A stretch of DNA of 64,000 nucleotides from Nitrospinaceae bacterium. GTDB lineage: Bacteria > Nitrospinota > Nitrospinia > Nitrospinales > Nitrospinaceae. A program made the position numbers and the translations under genes. Shown here one piece after another: positions 15,239 through 23,782 of the stretch; within the stretch, counting starts at the first letter, position 1, and each line of letters opens with the position of its first letter. The notes beneath the pieces were generated by a model. It was not told where the DNA came from and did not search any database. It saw nothing but the letters and a program-made list of their open reading frames with translations. Where the stretch lies: NCBI GenBank assembly GCA_028278405.1, contig JANQEK010000015.1:124001-188000 (forward strand), written 5' to 3'.

Positions 15239-17014
15239 ATGGACCCAATACGGGAAAACCCGGATAAAGAACTTCTCCTTCGGGTAAAAACGATCATGGT
15301 GTTGAGGATCGTTTTTCTGACCGGGTTTGTTTTACTCGTCATAGCTTTTGAGCGCAACTCTCTCCAGAAAACCCCCATTGTTCCACTGAGCGCAGTCCTT
15401 TGCGCCGCTTATTTTCTTGCACTGACCAGCGCGCTTTTCCTGCGCATAAGAATGAACCTGCTGTCCGTTGCCTGGTTCCAGGTGTTGGGGGATCTCTGCG
15501 TGGTCGGTGGCATTATCTTCACAACCGGCGGGGTGGAAAGCCCTCTTTCATTTTTGTTCCTGTTTGTCATCGTTGGCTCCAGCGTCATGCTCCCCAGGGC
15601 GGCGTGTTATCTCACCGCATCCGGGGCCAGTATCATTTACGGCCTGCTGGTCGACCTGGAATATTTCAGGGTGATCCAACCGATTTATTTTTTCCCGAAA
15701 TCTTCCGTGTCATTTCAGGGAGCCTATCTGTTTTATACGATTGCCATCAATATCGCCTCCTTCTTCTCCGTTGCGTATCTGGGCAGTATTCTTAACAATC
15801 GCTTGAAACTTATTAAGGATGAACTTCAGACAAAGAACATTGACTTCAAAAAACTGCAGGAGTTTCACCGCAATGTGGTCCAGAACATGGACAATGGATT
15901 GATGACTACCGATCTGGAAGGACGCGTTACTTCCGTCAATACCGCCTGCGCCAATATCACGGGATACTCCTTGAATGAATGTATCGGTAAACCCTGTCAT
16001 GAACTGTTGCCGATGGAGGAACTGGAGCGGCTCTTTACTTACAAAGGCGAGAGTATTCCCATGCCTCATCATATGGAAGGAGAATGCGTCCGGCGGGATG
16101 ACGAGATATTGATCATCTCTCTCAAGATCAGTTACCTGTTAAGCCAGGAGGCGGATCCCAAAAAGAATCTGGAACAGCAAGTGGAAGGCTATATTTGCGT
16201 GTTCGAAGACCGGACCGAGATCCACAAAATGGAAGAGAAAATGAAACAGTCGGAGCAATTGGCGGCTGTGGGAAAATTTTCCGCCGGTCTGGCTCATGAA
16301 ATCCGCAATCCTTTGGCTTCCCTCAGCGGTTCCATTCAGGTGTTGAAAGAGACCCTGGAAACCGATGAACAACAGCAACGATTGATGAATATCGTCCTCA
16401 AGGAGACCGAGCGGGTAAATGAGATCGTCTCGGATTTCCTGTCCTATTCGCAACCGAGAAAAAGCAAGACCACGGTCATTGATTTAACGCAGTTGTTGCA
16501 AGATATCGTCATCCTCATGAAAAACAGTAATGAATATGATCCGAGCATCAATATCCAGCTGGTGGCTCCCGCGGACCATGTCATTATTCAGAGTGAGGAA
16601 TCCCAGATCAAACAAATGGTTTGGAACCTGTGTATTAACGGCATCCAGGCCATGGATAAGTCGGGCAACCTGACCATGACCATTAAAAAAGTGAAGGGAT
16701 ACAAGCACAAAAATTTTGAAACGCAACGGCGGGGTGTGGTGATTATCGTGGAAGACCAGGGACGGGGTATTCCGTTTGAAGAACAGGAAACCATTTTCGA
16801 TCCTTTTTTCACCACTCGTGAAGAAGGCGTGGGACTGGGATTGCCGACCGTCAAACAGATTGTGGAACGGTTTGCCGGGTATATCGGAGTGGAAAGCGAA
16901 CCGGGCCGCGGCACCTGTTTCGATGTGTTTCTACCTCAGGAGCGTTCCCTGCTCAGCAACCGCAATCCCGATTCCGTCAACGAAGGCACCTCTTCCGCAA
17001 CTCCCGAAAAATAA
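15239..17014 (+). CDS. pilS: PilS-type sensor histidine kinase
   Basis: A 591-residue membrane kinase. About six membrane helices occupy residues 20-190. A PAS domain follows (VVQNMDNGLMTTDLEGRVTSVN, near residues 210-330). The HisKA domain has its phosphorylated histidine at residue 353 (LAHEIRNPLASLSGS). A HATPase domain with MVWNLCINGIQAM, VEDQGRGIP and GVGLGLPTVKQIV ends near residue 575. The six-helix plus PAS layout is that of PilS, which in other bacteria senses pilin and phosphorylates the sigma-54 activator PilR. It follows pilC by 66 bases. No response regulator follows, so its partner is encoded elsewhere. Confidence 0.88.
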   Translation: MDPIRENPDKELLLRVKTIMVLRIVFLTGFVLLVIAFERNSLQKTPIVPLSAVLCAAYFLALTSALFLRIRMNLLSVAWFQVLGDLCVVGGIIFTTGGVESPLSFLFLFVIVGSSVMLPRAACYLTASGASIIYGLLVDLEYFRVIQPIYFFPKSSVSFQGAYLFYTIAINIASFFSVAYLGSILNNRLKLIKDELQTKNIDFKKLQEFHRNVVQNMDNGLMTTDLEGRVTSVNTACANITGYSLNECIGKPCHELLPMEELERLFTYKGESIPMPHHMEGECVRRDDEILIISLKISYLLSQEADPKKNLEQQVEGYICVFEDRTEIHKMEEKMKQSEQLAAVGKFSAGLAHEIRNPLASLSGSIQVLKETLETDEQQQRLMNIVLKETERVNEIVSDFLSYSQPRKSKTTVIDLTQLLQDIVILMKNSNEYDPSINIQLVAPADHVIIQSEESQIKQMVWNLCINGIQAMDKSGNLTMTIKKVKGYKHKNFETQRRGVVIIVEDQGRGIPFEEQETIFDPFFTTREEGVGLGLPTVKQIVERFAGYIGVESEPGRGTCFDVFLPQERSLLSNRNPDSVNEGTSSATPEK

Positions 17015-17085
17015 TTTTTCTTCGCTTTCTTTCCTGTTACAATCTTGTCCCGATTTGATCCATCCCTTACCGGTGTTTGATACCC

Positions 17086-17916
17086 ATGAAACTGGTTGAC
17101 TCCGCAAAACTATTTATGGTCTGTGCGCTTTGCATCCTGCATTGGAGCTGTGCCGGGACCACTCGTACCGGACCACCACCGGAGGACATGGTGCGTATTC
17201 CTGCGGGCCCTTTTCTGATGGGCGCGGTGATTGAAAACGAACACGAATGGGGCGACACCGACGAAGAGCCGGTACACGAAGTCACACTCAGCGAATATTT
17301 TATTGACCGCTACGAAGTAACTGCACAGGATTTCTCGAAATTCTTAAATGCGCATCCGGATGAAGCGGAGCGTTATATCGAGATGGGAACCGCCGTAACG
17401 ATCGAGAAAGCGGATGGCCGGTACCGCCCGCGGCCGGGACTGGAGAAACACCCCGCTAACCGGGTGTCCTGGTATGGCGCCGACGCGTATTGCCGTTCGC
17501 TGGGTAAGCGCCTGCCCACCGAAGCGGAATGGGAAAAAGCCGCGCGCGGGACCGATGAACGGATCTTCCCCTGGGGCAACCGGTTTCCCCACAACGATTT
17601 CGTTACCTTTCGCCGGAAATTCGCTCAATACGGATTTGACGCCATGAAACCGGTCGACACCCTGCCCGAAGGGAAATCTCCTTACGGCGTGCACCACATG
17701 GCGGGCAATGTGTGGGAATGGGTGGCGGACTGGTATGAAGACAGTTACTACGAATACTCCCCGGACAAAGACCCGCAAGGACCGGAAACGGGAATCAGTA
17801 AAGTCCTGCGCGGAGGGAACTGGTACTACAAAGCCTACTACATGCGCACCACCTACCGCTTCAACGAACATCCCGATGTGTTCAAAGTCTGGCAGGGATT
17901 TCGTTGCGCCCAATAA
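17086..17916 (+). CDS. Formylglycine-generating-enzyme-like (SUMF1 domain) secreted protein
   Basis: A 276-residue protein with a short N-terminal hydrophobic segment ending in a cysteine (residues 8-22), suggesting export and possibly lipidation. A SUMF1/FGE-sulfatase domain fills the rest: FLMGAVIEN, HEVTLSEYFIDRYEVT, NRVSWYGADAYCRSLGKRLP, TEAEWEKAARG, MAGNVWEWVADWY, and LRGGNW to WQGFRC. The fold is shared by true sulfatase-activating enzymes and by many binding or structural proteins. No sulfatase gene is near, so catalytic activity is not claimed. The ATG at 17086 is used; the TTG nine bases earlier is less likely. The gene ends in a shared terminator. Confidence 0.85.
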   Translation: MKLVDSAKLFMVCALCILHWSCAGTTRTGPPPEDMVRIPAGPFLMGAVIENEHEWGDTDEEPVHEVTLSEYFIDRYEVTAQDFSKFLNAHPDEAERYIEMGTAVTIEKADGRYRPRPGLEKHPANRVSWYGADAYCRSLGKRLPTEAEWEKAARGTDERIFPWGNRFPHNDFVTFRRKFAQYGFDAMKPVDTLPEGKSPYGVHHMAGNVWEWVADWYEDSYYEYSPDKDPQGPETGISKVLRGGNWYYKAYYMRTTYRFNEHPDVFKVWQGFRCAQ

Positions 17917-17946
17917 AAAAACCCGGACCCTGGGGCCCGGGTTTTT
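17915..17946. terminator. Bidirectional terminator between SUMF1 gene and flgE
   Basis: A ten-base-pair stem, AAAAACCCGG (17917-17926) with CCGGGTTTTT (17937-17946), has a ten-base loop. The T tract serves the plus-strand gene and the A tract serves flgE on the minus strand. Confidence 0.88.
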
Positions 17947-17964
17947 CGTGGAGAAGGTTAACGG

Positions 17965-19224
17965 TTAACGCGTCAGGTTCACCGTTTCCGTAAGCAAATC
18001 ATCCGTCGTGCTGATGATTCGTGCGCTGGCCTGGAAGGCCTGCTGCGTTTTGATCAATTGCACGAACTCTTCCGCCAGGTCGACGTTCGATAATTCCAAC
18101 GTGTTGCCCAGAACGGAACCGAAGGCTCCGGTTTCCGGCAGGGAGATGACCGGTTGACCGGACAAACGCGATTCAGCGAACAGGTTTTGCCCGAGACGCG
18201 TCAAACCGGTCGGTGACAGAAAGTCGGCCAGACCCAGCTGGAACAACGGTTGCGATTGTCCGTTGTCGAACAATCCCGCTACCGTACCGTCGAAATCCAC
18301 ACCAACCCCGATCAATATACCGGAAGCAAATCCGTCCTGGATGACCGAATTGTTACTCGAAGCTGCGGCAAAGGCGGTCATATCGCCATTGCTCGCGGCG
18401 GCCGCATCGGCCAGATCCCAGGTAACCACTTGAGCTGCAGCAGCGGGTGGTGAAGACGCGGAATAATCGAGGGTGATCGCAACATCCGCCAGGGCGCCAC
18501 CGTTAATTCCTGTCAGTTGACCCGTTGTGTCAAAGTTCAAGGTGACGTCAAACGCTGGCGGGACCGCGGCCCCGGTCACCGTTCCGATCTGGGATGTAAA
18601 ATTGACGCCCCAGTCGTTGCCTGCAGCCGCAATCTTCGTGAATTGGACATTCAAAATATCCTGCGAACCCACCGAATTGAAAATCTGAATCGGCGAATTA
18701 AAGGTAAATCCGGTGGCTGCAGACCCGTCCAGTTGTGCGCCGAGGGTAAATATCGACGTCGCCTGCGGCTGGGATTGAACACCGGTCAGACTGACGTCCG
18801 ATAATGTGGTTCCCACCGTACCGCCGGTGATTTGGAATCCTTGCAGGATCTCACCCGTGAGGGTTTCCACCAATCCGTTTTCATTCACGCGGAATTGTCC
18901 GGCGCGGGTGTAAAAGTTACCCGTGCCATCGTTGACGATGAAGAATCCATTACCGTCGATGGCGAGGTCCAAAGCGCTGGTTGAGTTTTCGAACGCTCCC
19001 TGCTCAAACGATTGCAGAGAACCCAGCAACTGAGCACCCTTACCGACCTGAGAAGTCAGCGTGCCGCCGGCCAGCGAAGTACTGAACAAGTCTCCAAATA
19101 CCGCCTTACTGCTTTTGAAACCCGTAGTGTTCACATTGGAAATATTATCCCCAATGATATTCAGTGCCCGGGAATTGGAAAGCACTCCCGAAACGCCCGT
19201 TGTTAGTGTTCCTATAAGTGACAT
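17965..19224 (-). CDS. flgE: Flagellar hook protein FlgE
   Basis: A 419-residue hook protein. The N-terminus has the family motif GVSGVLSNSRALNIIGDNISNVNTTGFK with the SKAVFGDLFS extension. The C-terminus has SNVDLAEEFVQLIKTQQAFQASARIIST, the paired D0 helices. The middle is Thr/Ser/Ala-rich as expected for the exposed hook domains. It is the last gene of fliK-flgD-flgE. The length is in the normal range for FlgE and well above that of FlgG or FlgF, and the position after flgD supports the call. Confidence 0.93.
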   Translation of the reverse strand: MSLIGTLTTGVSGVLSNSRALNIIGDNISNVNTTGFKSSKAVFGDLFSTSLAGGTLTSQVGKGAQLLGSLQSFEQGAFENSTSALDLAIDGNGFFIVNDGTGNFYTRAGQFRVNENGLVETLTGEILQGFQITGGTVGTTLSDVSLTGVQSQPQATSIFTLGAQLDGSAATGFTFNSPIQIFNSVGSQDILNVQFTKIAAAGNDWGVNFTSQIGTVTGAAVPPAFDVTLNFDTTGQLTGINGGALADVAITLDYSASSPPAAAAQVVTWDLADAAAASNGDMTAFAAASSNNSVIQDGFASGILIGVGVDFDGTVAGLFDNGQSQPLFQLGLADFLSPTGLTRLGQNLFAESRLSGQPVISLPETGAFGSVLGNTLELSNVDLAEEFVQLIKTQQAFQASARIISTTDDLLTETVNLTR

Positions 19225-19241
19225 AACCGTTCTCCTGCTTC

Positions 19242-19901
19242 TTAGTTGATGGATACTCTCGTTATTTCTGCAGCGGGCAGTTTCTCGCCGTTGACCACGG
19301 CGAATGCCTCGTTATCTTCAAACAATACGTCCGTTACCAAACCGGTGGTGAAGGTCTCGGCGGTAACGAGTTTACCTGAGGAATCCGTCGCCTTGATTTT
19401 GAACGTGTAGATTCCGGAAGCGACGGGTTTCCCTTGATCGTCGAGTCCATTCCAAATGGCCAGATTGCTGCCCTTCGCACCCGGACCGTTGATTGTGTTC
19501 ACCAATGCTCCGGTTGCGTCAAAAATCTCAATTTTGGTTGTGGTCGCCTCGGCGCCGAGTGAATAGGCCAGGTTCGCGGTTTCCCCTTGAGTGTAGTCAA
19601 CCGAGTTTCCAGGAATGTCGACATTCTTGCCGATGAGGCTGATCATCGAGGAATTACCCATGGCCTGTTGCGCCTTAACCAGGTCTTCCAGCGTTGCGTT
19701 GACGTTGGTCATCTGTTCCAAAGCGCTGAACTGGGCCAACTGCGCGCTGAACTCACGGCTGTCCATGGGATTCAATGGATCCTGCGCACTGAGCTGCGCC
19801 ACCAGTAACTGGAGAAAATCCTCCTTGCCCAGCGGCTGTTGCGCGCTGGCCGGCGTGGTCGTTGTGGTTGATCCCGCACTGGGTATAAGTCCTTCGATCA
19901 T
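19242..19901 (-). CDS. flgD: Flagellar hook assembly protein FlgD
   Basis: A 219-residue hook-cap protein. The conserved N-terminal segment LGKEDFLQLLVAQLSAQDPL continues into NPMDSREFSAQLAQFSALEQM (residues 25-65). An immunoglobulin-like FlgD domain follows (GAKGSNLAIWNGLDDQGKPV, YTFKIKATDSSG). FlgD sits at the tip of the growing hook and lets FlgE subunits add. It is 17 bases upstream of flgE. Confidence 0.94.
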   Translation of the reverse strand: MIEGLIPSAGSTTTTTPASAQQPLGKEDFLQLLVAQLSAQDPLNPMDSREFSAQLAQFSALEQMTNVNATLEDLVKAQQAMGNSSMISLIGKNVDIPGNSVDYTQGETANLAYSLGAEATTTKIEIFDATGALVNTINGPGAKGSNLAIWNGLDDQGKPVASGIYTFKIKATDSSGKLVTAETFTTGLVTDVLFEDNEAFAVVNGEKLPAAEITRVSIN

Positions 19902-19942
19902 GGGCCTTGCCTCCTGCTAAAACTTCGTTGTCCCCAATCCCC

Positions 19943-21553
19943 TCAGGCGAAAATGCTGATGGATTGGTTTTCATTCAAAAATATGGGCCGGTGGTGAGTC
20001 ATGATTTCTTCCGCCGATTCCGGAATCATCGACTCTTCCCGTCCCAGTTGTCCCAAATAATCCAAAGCGGATTTGTGTCCCTCCGCCGAGTGGCTGGCGT
20101 TACCGCCTACCAGCACGTTGAAGCTGTCAATTTTCACGCCCTGATGCGTGATGGAATCTTTCAGCTGCGACAAATTGTTCTCAATCACCGATTTCACAAT
20201 ATTGTTTTCAGCAACGATCGTGGCCCGCACGGTTTCTCCGCTGGTCGAAACATTCATGCGGACCGTCCCAAGAGAGGGTGGATCCAGCTTGATCTGTACT
20301 TCCCTGTGATTGCCGAATCCCCGTAGAGTAAATTTTTCGATGATTTGTGCTGTGATCGGTTTGTCCATCGATGCCCGCCCGTTGTAGGTTTCCGTCACTG
20401 CCGGTTTGACAAACTCCACACCCTTGGCTGCCGCGTCAGCTACTGCCGCAGGGGTTTGTGCGCCCTCTGCCAGAATGCCCGGTTGTCCGGGTGCGGCTTG
20501 ATTCAGTAGCGGAGATACAGATGGTTTGGCGATCAACGGATTGGTCTGCACGTTGCCGGTCTTATCCGGCGCAATCAGAGACGCCAGTGTGTCCAACCGC
20601 TCTGTGCCCAGCCCCGTTGCAGTGCGCGGGCCCTCGGAAGACTGTTTGGCGGAACCGCCGGTGTCACCGGAAAAGTTTTGCGGGTTTCCGGAGCTGCCGG
20701 AGTTATCAGAATTAATTTTTGGGGCGATCGCATCTGCTGCCGTTTTCGTTAGTTGCGTTGGGTTATCTGTCGTGAGTGGCGCGCTGTTGCCTCCCCGTAT
20801 CTGTTGAATCACCTGTTGCGCTTCTTCCTGTGTCAATCCGGCCCTTACCAGGAGGTTGATCGCCTGCTGTTCCGACGGGTTCAAACGATTCGCTGTCGCT
20901 CCAGAAACAATTTCCGAAGTCGAAGCCTGAACCACCGGGTTGGATGCCTGAAGCAAACCACGCAGGGCGTTGAGAATATTTTGAATTCCTGCCGTATCTC
21001 CACTATTCAGTGCTTTGACCAATTGGTTGATGGTTTCCGAATCGAGATTCAAACCTGCCAGCAGTTCCCTGAGTGTGTCGATCGTCGGTGCTCCCTCCGC
21101 ATTCAAACCCGTATTAAGAAGGCCTTCCAGGGCATCTACCGGATTCAACTCCGATGCCAATTGTTCCAGCGGCAATGCGAAAGGGTTCACCCTTGTTTTC
21201 GAAACGGGTTCATCCGATTGGGAACGCGCATCATGTACGGGAGACGTGACCGGTTGTTTGCGATCCGGAGTTATCGGACGAGAGTCGTTGTGCCGGTTCT
21301 CCGCATGCGGCGGAGGTGTCGTTTCGTCTTTTGCAACTGGTGTTTGAGGTGCCGTGGGCTCCGGACGTTCCTTCGGTTCAAACGTCTTCGATGGAGCGGG
21401 ACGAGCCTCATCTCTATGAAATTCGGTCCGGTTTTGCAGAAGATGATCAAACCGTTCACCGGCATCCTGCTCCAGATAAGACATCTGGAATGAAGGCTCC
21501 GGTTTGACCGGATTTTCCAGAATTGAATTGAGAATGTTGGCTTCGTTAAACAC
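19943..21553 (-). CDS. fliK: Flagellar hook-length control protein FliK
   Basis: A 536-residue protein whose N-terminal two thirds are low-complexity (Pro, Gln, Asn, Thr) and whose C-terminus is the Flg_hook domain: FTLRGFGNHREVQIKLDPPS, LGTVRMNVSTSGETVRATIV, ENNLSQLKDSI. FliK measures the hook and switches the export gate. It is the first gene behind a sigma-54 promoter and is followed by flgD and flgE. The gene assignment rests on the C-terminal domain and the operon; the N-terminal part is not conserved in any bacterium. Confidence 0.9.
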   Translation of the reverse strand: MFNEANILNSILENPVKPEPSFQMSYLEQDAGERFDHLLQNRTEFHRDEARPAPSKTFEPKERPEPTAPQTPVAKDETTPPPHAENRHNDSRPITPDRKQPVTSPVHDARSQSDEPVSKTRVNPFALPLEQLASELNPVDALEGLLNTGLNAEGAPTIDTLRELLAGLNLDSETINQLVKALNSGDTAGIQNILNALRGLLQASNPVVQASTSEIVSGATANRLNPSEQQAINLLVRAGLTQEEAQQVIQQIRGGNSAPLTTDNPTQLTKTAADAIAPKINSDNSGSSGNPQNFSGDTGGSAKQSSEGPRTATGLGTERLDTLASLIAPDKTGNVQTNPLIAKPSVSPLLNQAAPGQPGILAEGAQTPAAVADAAAKGVEFVKPAVTETYNGRASMDKPITAQIIEKFTLRGFGNHREVQIKLDPPSLGTVRMNVSTSGETVRATIVAENNIVKSVIENNLSQLKDSITHQGVKIDSFNVLVGGNASHSAEGHKSALDYLGQLGREESMIPESAEEIMTHHRPIFLNENQSISIFA

Positions 21554-21613
21554 CGAGTGATTCCCTGAAATTGATAAAAAAGCACAACTCGCCTAATGAG
21601 CCTACTTATTGGG

Positions 21614-21629
21614 AGCAAGCCCTGTGCCA
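21614..21629 (-). promoter_or_regulatory. Sigma-54 promoter of fliK-flgD-flgE
   Basis: On the minus strand the site reads TGGCACAGGGCTTGCT. The -24 element TGGCAC and the -12 element TTGCT match the sigma-54 consensus, with exactly ten bases between the invariant GG and GC. It lies 60 bases upstream of the fliK start, so transcription would begin about 50 bases before the gene. Confidence 0.8.
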
Positions 21630-21756
21630 AAACCGGTGACACGGTCGAAGCATTTGATTTAGTGAGTGTTAAGTCTAAATCCGTGATTACGGGCTATGGG
21701 GATTCATCAGGCAAGAACTGCCCATCGGGAAAAAACTGCTGCGTGCTGGAAGAGGT

Positions 21757-22275
21757 TCAACTGAAAGGAGTTTCCGTTGGGAACAGGGGTTGCGGTGTCA
21801 GGAAGCGGAACAACTGGGCAATGATTTGTCTGGCTTCGTGGACGTCGGGGTGAGTGAGGACTTCAGATTTTAAATTTTCCTCGAACAGATTTTTAAAGTA
21901 GGCCTGAGCAGATTGTTGATCCGCCTCGGTGGGAGACTGCTCAGGCAATTGAGCCAGAGTTCCCACATCCAACCAGAATCCGGCGCACTTGGCGCACTGG
22001 TCGACTTCGTAATTGAATTTCCGGCTGAAACAGTGCCGATATAATAAGGTATGTATGCAATGGGGGCAGGGATGTTGAATATCCCGGAACACGTGGACCC
22101 CTTCCGCGCGTTCCACGTGGAGCAGTTCAACGCCAGCCCCCGTGTTCCGGTCCTCCAGTTTTTTGATCTCGCTCCACTCGAACCAGAGACCGCCGCAACT
22201 GCCGACACAGGCATGGGTTCTGACACCAGTGATTTGCACGGTCTGAAGTTCATTATTACATGCTGGGCAATTCAT
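21757..22275 (-). CDS. zf-TFIIB-type double zinc-finger protein
   Basis: A 172-residue protein with two zinc-binding units of the zf-TFIIB kind. The first is MNCPACNNEL ... HACVGSCGGLWFEWSEI (C3, C6, C23, C27). The second is CPHCIHTLLYRHCF ... VDQCAKCAGFWLDVGTL. Each has the CGGxW or CAGFW turn followed by an acidic helix. The C-terminal 60 residues are helical and polar. Members of this family are widespread and of unknown function. It stands alone; the 203 bases between it and fliK hold the sigma-54 promoter and nothing else I can identify. Confidence 0.8.
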   Translation of the reverse strand: MNCPACNNELQTVQITGVRTHACVGSCGGLWFEWSEIKKLEDRNTGAGVELLHVERAEGVHVFRDIQHPCPHCIHTLLYRHCFSRKFNYEVDQCAKCAGFWLDVGTLAQLPEQSPTEADQQSAQAYFKNLFEENLKSEVLTHPDVHEARQIIAQLFRFLTPQPLFPTETPFS

Positions 22276-22435
22276 AGAATAAAAACATCCAATGGCGTCC
22301 GATTGTCGCCGGCTGCCATTAACGGTTAGCCAGTGCCCTCCCCCGGCAGGGGGGACAGTTCATGGAGTTATTATATTATGGAAAAAACCCTGTGGTTTTG
22401 ATTTGATCGGTTTTCTGTTAAAAAGTAGACCTGTC

Positions 22436-23584
22436 ATGGAAACTCCAAAATCAAAACAGTTCAAGATTTATCTGCCGCTTGCCATTTTGATCCTGCTATA
22501 CCTGATCACGCGCCTGTACGGGTTGGCGGCTTTGCCCATGAGTTCCGAAGAAGCCACGTGGATTCACTGGGCACAGATCGTCGCTCAATACCCCAGCGAA
22601 TGGTTGATCGCCAGTGACAACGGCGAACAACCCCTGTTTACATGGTTGAATGCCGTTACCCTGAACATTTTTCCCGATCCCCTGGCTGCGGGGAGATGGG
22701 TTTCTGTGCTGGCCGGCCTGGCCTCGTTAACGGGCCTGTATTTTATTGGTCAGGATTTGGTCAACCGAACCGTTGGGTTATTGGCCAGCCTCATTTATAT
22801 TATTTTTCCTTACGCATTTTTTTGTGATCGGCTGGCGCTCCCGGACGGGTTGGCGTTCGCAGGAATCATCTGGGCGCTCCGCTGGTCTCTGCATATTGCA
22901 AAGGAAACGCGACCCCAGGAAAAGGCATTTAAGACTTTGGGAGTTTTGATGTGCGCGGCTTGTTTGGCAGACCTGATTGCCGGGTTAGCGTTTCCTGTTT
23001 TGCTCGCCGTGTTTTACATTTGGCGGGTTCACAAGCGGCCGGAGTTCTGGAAGCAGTTCGGGATGAGCGTTGGCATCGTGTTGGTCGTCAACCTGCCGAT
23101 ATTGATAAACGCGTCATCCTATGAAACCAATGCAGTTCGTTACGAAAAAGGAGTGAGTTCCGGAGTCGGTCTCCGGCAAGCGGCAAAGTTTCTGGAGAAG
23201 GAAGCCGAGGCGTTTCGTAAGAAAACCGGCGTTCCGCTTCCGGTATTGTTACCCATGAGCCCGGGTAATCCGGCGGAGGGCATTACCGTATTTTTGTGGA
23301 AAAATCCGGACGTTCGTTTCGTGCCGGCTTTCTGGTGGCCCCGGTCCCCGAAGCTGATACCGACCGGCCTGCGTTTCTCGCACCGCCCCTCGATTTATCA
23401 AACCTCTCCGGTGAAGCGGCGTGAAACGTCGCTATTGAATTACGCTCATTTTATATTCCCTGGGGGCGGGTACTCCCAGCAAAAGCTTCTACAGGAAAAC
23501 CCACGTTTTGAAATAGCATGGAGTTCTCAAAAGCTGGGCAAAAGAAGGTCTATTATTATTCTTAAAAATCGCCCCCACAAATGA
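22436..23584 (+). CDS. Glycosyltransferase family 39-like membrane protein (short)
   Basis: A 382-residue protein from the ATG at 22436. The N-terminal half looks like a PMT/ArnT-type GT-C glycosyltransferase: a first membrane helix (residues 12-28), a periplasmic loop with SSEEATWIHWA where family members keep acidic catalytic residues, then WLNAVTLNIF, AGRWVSVLAGLASLTGLYFIG and several more helices. The membrane part is short (about seven or eight helices rather than eleven to thirteen). A soluble C-terminal domain ends at IIILKNRPHK. A frame 48 codons longer exists, but its N-terminus covers a GC-rich hairpin and looks non-coding. Donor and acceptor are unknown. Confidence 0.65.
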   Translation: METPKSKQFKIYLPLAILILLYLITRLYGLAALPMSSEEATWIHWAQIVAQYPSEWLIASDNGEQPLFTWLNAVTLNIFPDPLAAGRWVSVLAGLASLTGLYFIGQDLVNRTVGLLASLIYIIFPYAFFCDRLALPDGLAFAGIIWALRWSLHIAKETRPQEKAFKTLGVLMCAACLADLIAGLAFPVLLAVFYIWRVHKRPEFWKQFGMSVGIVLVVNLPILINASSYETNAVRYEKGVSSGVGLRQAAKFLEKEAEAFRKKTGVPLPVLLPMSPGNPAEGITVFLWKNPDVRFVPAFWWPRSPKLIPTGLRFSHRPSIYQTSPVKRRETSLLNYAHFIFPGGGYSQQKLLQENPRFEIAWSSQKLGKRRSIIILKNRPHK

Positions 23585-23696
23585 TCTTGCTGGGGCGACT
23601 CGAAACCGTCTATTTTTTGGGATGCTCCAGTTAGCCTTTAGAATACGGGGTTTTTCAAGGGGTTGAAAAGCCGTAACAGTTTCTGGACAAACTCCT

Positions 23697-23725
23697 TTGA
23701 CAAACACCCATGCATCCCTTAAATT
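23697..23725 (+). promoter_or_regulatory. Sigma-70 promoter before 23783 gene
   Basis: A perfect -35 TTGACA (23697-23702) and a -10 TAAATT (23720-23725) are spaced by exactly 17 bases. Transcription would begin near 23732, about 50 bases before the ATG at 23783. Confidence 0.65.
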
Positions 23726-23782
23726 AAATTTATACCCTCGTTAAGTCCTTTTATTAAGAGAAGTTGGAAAAATACAGCCCCT

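Noticed and set aside
16985-17000. AGGCACCTCTTCCGCA, a GG-N10-GC site like a sigma-54 promoter
   Set aside because: The -12 element does not match TTGC, and the site lies inside the end of pilS.
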